Origin: Rhizophagus sp. LPA8_4_AMF
Taxonomy: Eukaryota; Glomeromycota; Glomeromycetes; Glomerales; Glomeraceae
NCBI GenBank assembly: GCA_021464525.1
Contig: JADRCO010000781.1
Span: 1 to 26,526 of the forward strand
Direction: 5' to 3'
DNA length: 26,526 nt
Shown: piece after piece, positions 8,941 to 17,167 of the stretch
Numbering within the stretch: position 1 is the stretch's first letter
Layout of the letters: the number at the start of each line of letters is the position of its first letter
Made by a program: the position numbers and the translations under genes
Notes under the pieces: generated by a model
What the model was told of the DNA's origin: nothing
Databases searched by the model: none
The model's input: the letters and a program-made list of their open reading frames with translations, nothing else

Positions 8941-10433
8941 ATGTATAAAGAAAAGCCAATCACTCCATCAGTTGATATTGACGAGCTACTATTATGTAAA
9001 GAATGCAACGCAGTATGCATTGCAAAACGGTTCCAACAAAATTTTAAGAATTGGACTAGTGGAAATAATGTTATAAATAAAATAATTCAAGATTCTCAAT
9101 TATCAGATCATTATGAAACGAAGAAAGCGTTAGAATGGATACAATATGACAGATTTCTTAATACTAAATATATTGCAAAAGGCGGGTTTGGCAAAGTGTA
9201 TAAAGCAAATTGGATTGATGGACCTATAGACAAATGGAGTAATAAACAAAAAAATTGGATAAGAAAAAATAATAAAGCTGTGGCTTTGAAAAGGTTAAAT
9301 AATTCAAAAAATGTTTCATTAGAATTTATAAATGAGGTACTGTATCATTAATTTAAACTTTATAAATTTGATTTTTGGTTAATATATTTTATTTTCGACT
9401 AATATATTTGATTATTTTGTTAAATGTAGATTATATCACATCACAAATTAACTCTTAAAAGGATTGGTGCTGGTGTTATTAATCTTTATGGAATAACTCG
9501 AGACCCAGAAACAAAAGATTATATGATGGTTTTGGATTATGCAGAAAAAGGAAGTTTACGGAATTATTTAGATAAGTATTATAATAAATTAAGTTGGTAT
9601 GATAAGATCCATTACTTATGTAAAATTGCATTTGGAATTGATCATATTCATGATAATAAAATAATTCATCGAGATTTACATGTTGGAAATATACTTCTTA
9701 CGGATAGTTTTATTAGAGATATTTATATAACTGATATGGGATTATGTATATTTGCAAATTACAATGCGTCAGAAAATACAAAAGACAAAGTATATGGGGT
9801 TTTACCTTATATAGCTCCTGAAATTTTAAGAGGACAAAATTATACTGAAACTTCCGATATCTATAGTTTTGGTATAATTATGTACGAAATGATTTCTGGA
9901 TTACCTCCATATCATGATTTAAGCCATGATAATAATTTAGCAATAAAAATTTGTCAAGGATATAGACCAAAGTTTAATATTAAAGTACCTCAACTTACTG
10001 TCCATTTAATTAAAAGATGCTTAGATGCAAATCCATTAAATCGACCAACAGCAACAGAAATTAAAAAAATTTTAATGCAGTGGTGGGTTGGGTTTGATAA
10101 TCAAACAGAATTACAAGAGCAAATTAGAGAAGCTGATGAAATTAATAAGGAATTATCAACTAATAGCATACCCTCAACTAGTTTAGAATTATCATATAAA
10201 ACACATTCTGAAGCTATTTATACAAGTAGATTACTTGATTTTGAAAATCTTCCTGAGCCAAAAAATTCCGATGATTATTATGACCGTTACGATAATATAA
10301 TATCTATGGAATATTTAGGTATATATTTAATGATCAATTTTTTATATTTATGAAGTTTTAATTATACTAAATAAATTTTATTTTATAAATAGAATCTCAA
10401 CAAATTGATATCTCTCAATTGAAATTTAACTAA
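8941..10433 (+). CDS. TKL-like protein kinase A, three exons
   Basis: Exons 8941-9336, 9430-10318 and 10393-10433 join to 441 residues. The introns (93 and 74 bases) are GT-AG, in phase 0 and phase 1. Residues 19-42 carry CKECNAVC and QNFKNWTSGN, the N-terminal signature shared with the other kinases here. The catalytic domain runs from about 75 to 350. It has the glycine loop AKGGFGKVYK (79-88), the VALK lysine K117, HRDLHVGN (212-219, catalytic D214 and N219), DMG (D234-G236) in place of DFG, APE (261-263), SDIYSFG (274-280) and CLDANPLNRPT near the end. All residues needed for catalysis are present, so it should be an active Ser/Thr or dual-specificity kinase; the substrate is unknown. The tail has a charged helix (ELQEQIREADEINKEL) and then YTSRLLDFENLPEPKNSDD. 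Exon 3 adds ESQQIDISQLKFN. There is no signal peptide or membrane segment, so it is probably cytosolic. The start is the first Met in the frame, in an A-rich context. Confidence 0.88.
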
Positions 10434-12050
10434 AAATGAACTTTTATAACAATATTTTTTTTGTTAATACTGTTCATACTTAATATGATAGATTTTAAAT
10501 AATGAAATCTAAAGCTGGAAATAATTTATAAAATTTTTATAATGAGTTATATACTAGTTACATTTGTTTTTCTTGTTATAATTTAAATTCTATTTAACGT
10601 TACTTTTCTTGATAATGGCCGTAATTTAAATATGACATAATTATATTGTTTCCAACGATCAATTTAATTATGAACGAAGTCGAAGAGCGATTATTTATTA
10701 AGAAGGAATATAAGAATTTCAAATAAATTTTACGTCCTAATAAAATTATGTATTTTTAAATAAATGAACCATTAAAATTATTATTTCCGTGCTTATCATT
10801 CGCGCCAAGATAAAATAATTAATTGAGAAAAATGAGAATATGGTATTTAATTTCCCTAAAAAAGCCGCGATCAAATTACTCATTGGGAATTTGGATGATC
10901 GACCAAAATCAAACTTGACCGATTAAGTGACAATGTACATGTTATTGATTTAGAAAAATAAAAAAAAAAAAATACAAGTTAATGATTGATGCATGTGAAG
11001 TTGAGGACTCTATTACGTGCCATAATGGAAACGGAATCCAACTCTCTAATGCAGTGATACGCACTTATGTTTCCGATAGTATAAAACTTTGGTTGGAAGC
11101 TTCCAATCCAAATTGTTTTATTAGAAAATTTTGCTTCTCTTTCCAAAGGTGCTTCCAATAGTGCTTCCAATCTTCTCAAGATATATTAATTGCATAAACT
11201 TTTGCTTATTAACCTCAATAACAGTACTCTTTGAACTCGGCGTGACGACGTGTGATCATCGATTAATGTATACAATGAAAGTGGTAAAACGTGAAGATAT
11301 TGCATTTTACAAGCACTTTACAACGTTAAATTATAAATATGTAAACTTAATGAGAAATATATGAGAAATCACATGTTAGTCGAGCGAAGCTTGGGTTGTA
11401 TTGTTGCTATCATTAGAAAAATGAATTTCAAAAAAAAAGCAGCCTTTTCGTTTTTATCTTTGGGTTCACCATTATAATACTTGAAAGGAGTCAAGCTAAT
11501 TGATAATGTGAGCGATGTAGCAGCCTATGATAGGGACGACTGGACAGTGTAATTTCCATTTCAAACCTACCTGACCGACTTTAAATTAAATAAATGACAT
11601 GGTAAAATAACTACCGCCGAAAAAGGACCGCAACTGCTGATCTTTTATTCATATACTGTAACTGCGCACCACTTAGTAATGCCGACTTAACTGAAACCAA
11701 ATATTAAAATTGTTTTAACATTTATTATTTTAGTTTTAGCTAATTTCTACAATTGTTAAAAGCTTATAATAAATTTAAATGACCTATGTTTAATTAAAGT
11801 TAAAATTAACTTTTGTATACGATAATTCAATAAATTTTGGATCTATTAATTAAATAATCTTTGGACCATGTTATTTTAAAAATTGAATAATCATATAGAT
11901 GAGAAATTAAATCTAAATTTTATTTTTAATTTATAATTATATTTAATAAAATGAAACAAATCGTAACTATTTGTTGCTGACTTAGCCAAGTCTTTTAAAA
12001 AACTTGTTGTCACCTGCTCACCAACGTTGAGGTGCAGCAACATTGATCAC

Positions 12051-12183
12051 GGGGAGGGGAAATAGCGGGGGAATAAGGGAAAAGGGAAAGGGGAAGAGGG
12101 AAAGCAAATGGGAAGGTGAAAGGAGCGAGGGAATAAGGGAAAGGGAAAGGAAAAGAGGGAAAACGAGAGAAGAGCGAGAGAAT
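12051..12183 (+). repeat. Polypurine tract with G-quadruplex potential
   Basis: About 133 bases are almost entirely A and G, with roughly ten scattered pyrimidines. The first part has GGGG, GGGG, GGGGG, GGG, GGG, GGGG and GGG runs separated by 1-7 bases (12051-12100), satisfying the G-quadruplex rule several times. The blocks starting near 12064 and 12124 (GGGAATAAGGGAAA followed by GGGAAAGG and AGAGGG) are imperfect copies 60 bases apart, so the tract grew by duplication. A C/A-rich stretch (ACACACACCACCCACCC) follows directly. The several overlapping open frames here are artefacts of composition. Confidence 0.8.
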
Positions 12184-12252
12184 ACACAAACATACACACA
12201 CCACCCACCCACACTCCCAACTTACATACCATAAAAAAAGGGAACCGAAGAA

Positions 12253-12294
12253 AAGACCTAATAAAGAGAAGACCTAAAGAAAAGAGAAGACCTA
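12253..12294 (+). repeat. AAGACCTA repeated three times
   Basis: AAGACCTA occurs at 12253-12260, 12269-12276 and 12287-12294, spaced 16 and 18 bases apart within purine-rich sequence (AAAGAGAAGACCTA). It continues the low-complexity block at 12051-12183 and is most simply a short decayed tandem repeat. Confidence 0.5.
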
Positions 12295-12513
12295 TTGGGT
12301 AAAGATATTAGCTTCATCTGATGAGTTACTTATCGAAGATTATTTAATCGAAAAAAAAATTTTTTGCAATTTTATAGTAGGTTTTTTGCTTTAATCATAA
12401 ACCAATCAGTTAAGTCGGGCAACATTATCACTAGCATTTACGCCATTTTATTTATTATAAGAAATTTTTGGCACAACATTAACAAGTGAACATTTTTAAT
12501 GAGTGAAGAAATA

Positions 12514-12519
12514 TTTATT
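12514..12519 (-). terminator. Candidate poly(A) signal of the minus-strand PB1-UBA gene
   Basis: TTTATT on the plus strand is AATAAA on the coding strand, about 160 bases past the stop codon at 12678. Similar A/T hexamers occur nearby by chance, so this is only a plausible position. Confidence 0.3.
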
Positions 12520-12677
12520 AAAAATTACATAATAATGATATTTTTTATAAAAAAAAAACATATACATATACTGTATAAATAAATAAAAATAATAATAAAT
12601 TTTTCTAAAAAAAATCTATGTTTATAAAAGATATTTACTAAAAAAAGTATTTTTTTTTTTTTTTTTTTATAGTGCAT

Positions 12678-13709
12678 TTACAAAACATAAGGTTTATTAT
12701 TTTCTTCCTCGATTTCCATGGGTTGATCTTTTTCGTTGTTTTCTTCTCTCACGACTTGCTTATTTACGGTTTCATTATTTTTCTCATTTTGTTGATTAAA
12801 TAATATAACTTCAATAATTGTTTCAAGATTACCATTATATTTTCTTACCAATTCTTCTAAATTATCATTAAAAAATCCCATTGAATGTAAAGTATTAATC
12901 TTTTCAGCTACAATTTCAGACGAAATTTGTTGACGTCTACGATAATATCTACCACATCCATAACCACGAGAAAAAGCGTTACGATTAGTATTTTCATCAG
13001 AATGATGACCATACCGTGATCTTCCTCCAAAAGTGTGACAAGAATAATATGGATTACATCCTTCAAATCTTTCACGTCTTCTATGTAACCAAGGATTTCT
13101 TGTGATGATCACAATAAATTCAGGTTCATAATCATTATTTTCTTGACTTTCTTGATTTTCCTGATTTTCCTGGTTTTCTTCAACTGAAGGATTTTTTTCT
13201 TTTACATTAACATTATTATTGGATTCGGCGGCATTTTTAGACTTTTCTCCTATAATTTCTTGTTGTTGATTAAAAAGAGGATCATCGACTTCATCGGTTA
13301 TGGTAACATGGTTATATTTAGATGTAATTTTATCATTATTTGAATCTTCAATTTGAATGGAAGATACGGCATTAATTAAATTTGAGGTTTCTTCATCAAT
13401 AATAGTATCAGTCGATTTTTCTCTATCATCAAGTACATTATTATCATCATTCAAATTATTAATGATTGAAGTAGTTAAAATAAATTTAATAGTATTATTT
13501 GAATTATTTGAAAGAACTTCTTGAAGTTCTAAATCACTTGAAAGTGTAATAACATCACCTTCTTCATCTGTATAAGATACTACAATTTGAAATTCTTTAG
13601 GTATATTAAATAAATTACGAAATTGAGTTTCAATTTCTGACCAAGTTGTGGTAGAAGAAATGGTGAGACGACGAGAAATTGATCCATATGTTACTTTTAT
13701 ATTCGCCAT
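12678..13709 (-). CDS. PB1-UBA protein, p62/NBR1-like adaptor candidate
   Basis: Single exon, 343 residues. Residues 3-80 form a PB1 domain: the basic face (K5 in IKVTY, R13-R14) and the acidic OPCA motif (YTDEEGDVITLSSDLEL, 46-62) are both present. PB1 domains with both faces can chain head to tail. Residues 85-192 are disordered, with YNHVT (132-136) and a QENQENQES repeat (181-189). An acidic segment leads into EFIVIITRNPW (197-207), where F198-x-x-I201 fits the Atg8-interacting (LIR) pattern. Residues 208-260 are Arg/Gly/Tyr-rich. Residues 265-306 form a UBA-like three-helix domain with the typical MGF (277-279) and YNGNLETIIEVIL. The end is KPYVL. Known p62 and NBR1 proteins combine PB1, LIR and UBA to carry ubiquitinated cargo to autophagosomes; here there is no ZZ finger, so that role is inferred. 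It is divergently paired with the paralogue at 14538. Confidence 0.85.
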   Translation of the reverse strand: MANIKVTYGSISRRLTISSTTTWSEIETQFRNLFNIPKEFQIVVSYTDEEGDVITLSSDLELQEVLSNNSNNTIKFILTTSIINNLNDDNNVLDDREKSTDTIIDEETSNLINAVSSIQIEDSNNDKITSKYNHVTITDEVDDPLFNQQQEIIGEKSKNAAESNNNVNVKEKNPSVEENQENQENQESQENNDYEPEFIVIITRNPWLHRRRERFEGCNPYYSCHTFGGRSRYGHHSDENTNRNAFSRGYGCGRYYRRRQQISSEIVAEKINTLHSMGFFNDNLEELVRKYNGNLETIIEVILFNQQNEKNNETVNKQVVREENNEKDQPMEIEEENNKPYVL

Positions 13710-14537
13710 ATTTTTTTTTTTAATTATTTTAATTGTGGGGGGAAAAGTTATTTTTTAACGAAATATTTTATTTGAAGATAAAATAAATTTTTTTGATTAA
13801 AAATAAATTTTTTTCTTGGTTAAAAATGATTTTTATGAAAAACCTTTCCTTTCAGTCAACGCCTTTTTATAATTTTTGATAATTGTTCGTTATTCTTCTT
13901 TTCATACCGCTACAAAACCGATTTGATTACGTTGTCTCGTTAAATAAGGATTCAATGTTATATAGAATATACAAAATATTTCAATTTTTTTTTTTTTCGG
14001 TATACGTAATACGATTATAGGGGAAAACATTGTTCAAAAATACAATCACAAATCATGTACGACTTATACACTATTTTACGTATAGTTTAATTTTATGGTT
14101 TATCCTTTATTCCCTTAAATGGTAAGTCAAAATTTATAAATTAATAAACCGTAGTTGGCGCAGTAATTCGGATAAATTTCGGCAAATTGAAGATTAAACT
14201 AGCTCAACCCAGAATGTATTTGTCATTCAAAATAGTTACGAATTTAGAAACGTCATCAAAATTTTAATATAACGACATGTATAGAATTTTTTTTTTCCGA
14301 TTACAAAAATGAACAGCAAATCTTGATTACGTTTTTTTCTTTTTCTCTTCTTTTTTACTTTGCCATTATACAATATATGATAAAAAAAAAAACTATAAAA
14401 TGTCGTTAAAAATTCTTGGAGTAAAAAGCAACAATTTCAAACAAATTCTCAATCAAACAAAAAAAAAAGAAAATATAAAATCATTTTTTTTCCTATATTG
14501 ACACCAAAAATTTTAAATTTTTTATTTTCAATAAAAA
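13710..14537. promoter_or_regulatory. Shared divergent promoter region of the PB1-UBA pair
   Basis: This 828-base region separates two start codons that point away from each other. TATAAAAAG on the minus strand (13871-13863) is about 155 bases before the 13709 start. TATAAAA on the plus strand (14394-14400) is about 140 bases before the 14538 start. The near-symmetric positions suggest two core promoters sharing upstream sites. A single AGGGG (14018-14022, stress-element-like) and a G-run next to the 13709 gene are present, but neither is statistically meaningful alone. I saw no clear array of heat-shock half-sites. Confidence 0.5.
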
Positions 14538-15833
14538 ATGGCAACAATTAAAGTCACTTATAATTCAATTTCTCGTCGGTTCAATATTGCTTCTCCAAAT
14601 TGGGTAGAATTAGAATCTAAATTACGCTCACTTTACAATATTCCAACCACTTCTTCCCTTATTGTCTCTTATAATGATGAAGATGGTGACGTAATTACTC
14701 TTTCAAGTGATTTGGAGCTTAAGGAAATACTTGATCAACAATCTTCCGGTAGACCCGTTAAACTTATTTTGAGTACGGTCGAAAATTTGATTTTTGAAGA
14801 CGAAAATGATAATGATGTGGTTAATAATAAATCATCAAATATAAAAGTTAATAATAACCATGTTGACGATTTCTCTTCATTACAACAAAATCAACAACAA
14901 ACTACTGAACTTGAAGAAGAAAATGTTGAATCTAGACCACCTTCTTATTATCAACATGTTACTTTAGAAGAAGAAGAACCAGAAGATGGTCAATCTACTC
15001 AAAAAGAAAAAGAAAAGGAATCTGAGAAGCAACGCTCTGAAAGTACTAATGAAAATAAAGCGCAACCGGAAAATGAAAATAAAGAAAATGAAGATGACGA
15101 TGACGACGATGAAATCATTTTCGTAATTTCATGTCCATGGGCTCGTCAAACTTTCTTTGGACCAAGATTTGGACCTGGATTTGGATTCTTTGGAGGACCA
15201 AGATTTGGATTATTTGATGGATTATTCGGTGGTCCACGCTATTACCCATTCAGTCCGTCTAATTTCTATGAACGTCCACAATTTCATCGTTCAGCTTTTT
15301 TTAATGGATATGGTTGGCCATCCGCTTATCATTTCAGTTCTCGCCAATGTGGACCCGACGCTTGCAATGAAAATTCAAAACCTTCCTATTGTTCAAAACA
15401 ACAACAATCAGATTTTTGCAACAAAAATTCTGAAGCTTCCACATCCGCATCTGCAAAAACTAACAGATGTAACAAGGATAAATATAATCATAGATCAAGA
15501 TTTTCTTGCGGTAAAAACTCCAACTTTTTCCATCCTCAATGTAATAATCAACCATCATTTACTCAAGAACAATTAAATGAAAAACTCTCAACTTTACACT
15601 CCATGGGATTCGATTCTTCAAATAATGCTTTGTATGAGGATTTATTAAAACGTTACAATGGAAATCTTGAACGTGTAATTGAATTATTGTTACGTAATCA
15701 ACAAATTAATGAATATTACGATAACGATAAATCTTCAAAGAAGCGAAATGAAATCGTTATAAACGAAGAAAAGCCAAATAATGACGAAATTAAACACGTT
15801 GATAATGAAGAGAGTAAACCTTATAATTTATAA
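14538..15833 (+). CDS. PB1-UBA protein with Gly/Phe- and Cys-rich middle
   Basis: Single exon, 431 residues, paralogue of the 12678-13709 gene. The PB1 domain (residues 3-80) starts ATIKVTYNSISRRF and has the acidic OPCA stretch YNDEDGDVITLSSDLEL (45-61) plus basic K5, R13 and R14. The linker has YQHVT (138-142), matching YNHVT in the paralogue. A run of Asp (186-191) is followed by EIIFVISCPW (192-201), aligned with FIVIITRNPW of the partner through the PW. Residues 205-260 are Gly/Phe/Tyr/Pro-rich. Residues 270-336 contain eight spaced Cys (C271, C276, C285, C294, C311, C324 and C335 among them) that could bind metal but match no finger I know. The UBA-like domain spans about 343-390, with MGF (356-358) and YNGNLERVIELLL. 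The tail ends KPYNL, as in the partner (KPYVL). The expected role is a ubiquitin-binding oligomeric adaptor; this is inferred from architecture. The 139-codon frame at 15157-15576 is a shadow. Confidence 0.85.
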   Translation: MATIKVTYNSISRRFNIASPNWVELESKLRSLYNIPTTSSLIVSYNDEDGDVITLSSDLELKEILDQQSSGRPVKLILSTVENLIFEDENDNDVVNNKSSNIKVNNNHVDDFSSLQQNQQQTTELEEENVESRPPSYYQHVTLEEEEPEDGQSTQKEKEKESEKQRSESTNENKAQPENENKENEDDDDDDEIIFVISCPWARQTFFGPRFGPGFGFFGGPRFGLFDGLFGGPRYYPFSPSNFYERPQFHRSAFFNGYGWPSAYHFSSRQCGPDACNENSKPSYCSKQQQSDFCNKNSEASTSASAKTNRCNKDKYNHRSRFSCGKNSNFFHPQCNNQPSFTQEQLNEKLSTLHSMGFDSSNNALYEDLLKRYNGNLERVIELLLRNQQINEYYDNDKSSKKRNEIVINEEKPNNDEIKHVDNEESKPYNL

Positions 15834-15977
15834 ATATGAGAAAATATTTTTTTATTAGATAGAATACTTAAAGTATGATAAGATTTTATTTTAAATTTTT
15901 TTTTCCTTATTTATTTATATATTTTATATATTTTTATTTATATTTATTTTATTGTGATTAATATTATGTTTATATTT

Positions 15978-15993
15978 AATAAAATAAAATAAA
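15978..15993 (+). terminator. Overlapping AATAAA poly(A) signals
   Basis: Three overlapping AATAAA hexamers occur 145-160 bases after the stop codon of the plus-strand PB1-UBA gene, followed by a T-rich stretch near 16045-16060. This is a plausible cleavage and polyadenylation signal. Confidence 0.45.
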
Positions 15994-17053
15994 GTTGAAA
16001 AAAAAGTTTAAAAATTCAAAAACGTTTGCAATTTTTAAGTGTTTTATTTTTTTTTTTTTTGGATGAATCAGATTTTTGTTGCCGTTACGATGAATTTAAT
16101 TATATGTTATTGCGCGGGCAATAGTATGATATCATCATATTATTAAGTTAATTTTTTCACATCGTGTAATATACGCAATTATAATAAGCATGCATATGAT
16201 GGTTCTATAAGGCGTATATTTATTTTAAAATTATTTGATATTAAATATACATGGAGTATATTTCTAACTCCCTTTTTTCCCACGGTTGTTTTCTCATCGA
16301 CACATGACATTCACATATATCACGTGAAATCAATGATTATTAATTTCCATTATCGTCATTATTCGGCCGAAACTCCGAAATTCCGATTTTTTCTGGTTTG
16401 GCTAATTTTTATTTGTGATTATGTAAAATATAATTTTATTTTTTCATTTTTAATTGGTTTAGAATTTTCGTGCATTATAATTTAAATTTTATTTGATTGA
16501 TTTTTTATTTATAAAACAAAGGTGGCGAATTTCAAAAATTGTACACACTACTTTTATAAACAATTGTATTTGCAAATTTTTTATGATGAGACTAAACTGT
16601 TTAAAATTAATATTTTATTAAATATTTATTTATTACTAAAGGGGGAATAGGAAAATGACTTGGTATTTCGCCATGTTTTATTGAAGCGTAGCGTCGTGTG
16701 ATTTCTCGTAATATATTACATATTTTAATTTACGTATGATTCAGATGTTCCAGTAATTTAAACCATGAAATTCGGAACTTCGGATAAATGTATGATGAAA
16801 AAAAATAACGGGAACTTTTACTGCTAGGCTTTTTCTTTTTTTAGAAAATGCAAGGTAAATTAATGGAATAAAGAAAATGAACACGCCCAAAGTAGTTAAA
16901 TTAAATATCTTTTTGTTTTTTTTTCTTTTTTTATTTAAATTATCAGTCATTATTATTTTACCATTTATTTAATAAAAAAAAAACAAAAAATCTTGTTATT
17001 GTATTATAAATTTGTTGATGGTCACAAGTGTAAATAAAGTTAGTGATACAAAT

Positions 17054-17110
17054 ACTTCCATTTTAAATATATATCGGCTGTATCGGTTGAAATTTTTTTT
17101 TTTCCGGTAG
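17054..17110 (+). promoter_or_regulatory. Upstream block of kinase B, conserved with kinase A
   Basis: CTTCCATTTT, ATATATAT, GGCTGTATCGG and AAATTTTTTTTTTTCC occur in the same order and spacing as at 8624-8684. Here the block ends only about 60 bases before the start codon at 17168, so the ATATATAT could serve as a TATA element and the T run would lie in the leader. Confidence 0.45.
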
Positions 17111-17167
17111 TTCGGCTTCATTATTTGTTTCGCGATAAACTTTCATATTTTAATCAGTATTTTAACG

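Larger units (their letters stand above)
10434..12677. other. Intergenic with a purine-rich low-complexity block
   Basis: This lies between kinase A and the minus-strand PB1-UBA gene. The first 50-100 bases resemble the region after kinase B (shared AACTTTTATAA and TTTTTTTGTT-like blocks), so the A/B duplication includes some 3' flank. A perfect TTGGAAGCTTCCAA palindrome lies at 11093-11106, next to repeated GCTTCCAAT. The frames at 10979-11179 and 11131-11364 lack recognisable domains. The strongly purine-rich tract (12051-12183) and AAGACCTA repeats (12253-12294) follow. The 3' end of the PB1-UBA transcript must lie near 12500. Confidence 0.5.
15834..17167. other. Intergenic between PB1-UBA gene and kinase B
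   Basis: The first 200 bases are T-rich and include the probable poly(A) site of the preceding gene (15978-15993). The rest is AT-rich with no recognised gene. A minus-strand frame of 69 codons at 16741-16950 has a Lys-rich start and a hydrophobic stretch (LGVFIFFIPLIYLAF). It is mostly a product of poly-T DNA, so I do not call it. The upstream block of kinase B begins at 17054. Confidence 0.5.

Noticed and set aside
10979..11364. Frames of 66 and 77 codons on opposite strands
   Set aside because: They overlap, contain the GCTTCCAAT repeat, and match no family known to me.
12010..12234. Five overlapping frames of about 60 codons
   Set aside because: All are products of the polypurine/polypyrimidine tract (Glu/Arg/Gly/Lys on one strand, Phe/Pro/Ser on the other).
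13710..14537. Heat-shock or stress elements between the PB1-UBA genes
   Set aside because: Scattered GAA/TTC and one AGGGG occur, but no ordered array of three or more half-sites; expected by chance at this composition.
15157..15576. 139-codon frame within the plus-strand PB1-UBA gene
   Set aside because: Overlaps in another frame; its Asp/Leu repeat is the frame-shifted reading of the Gly/Phe-rich segment.
16741..16950. 69-codon minus-strand frame with one hydrophobic segment
   Set aside because: The Lys and Phe runs come from poly-T DNA; there is no homologue I recognise and it is poorly placed near the kinase B promoter.
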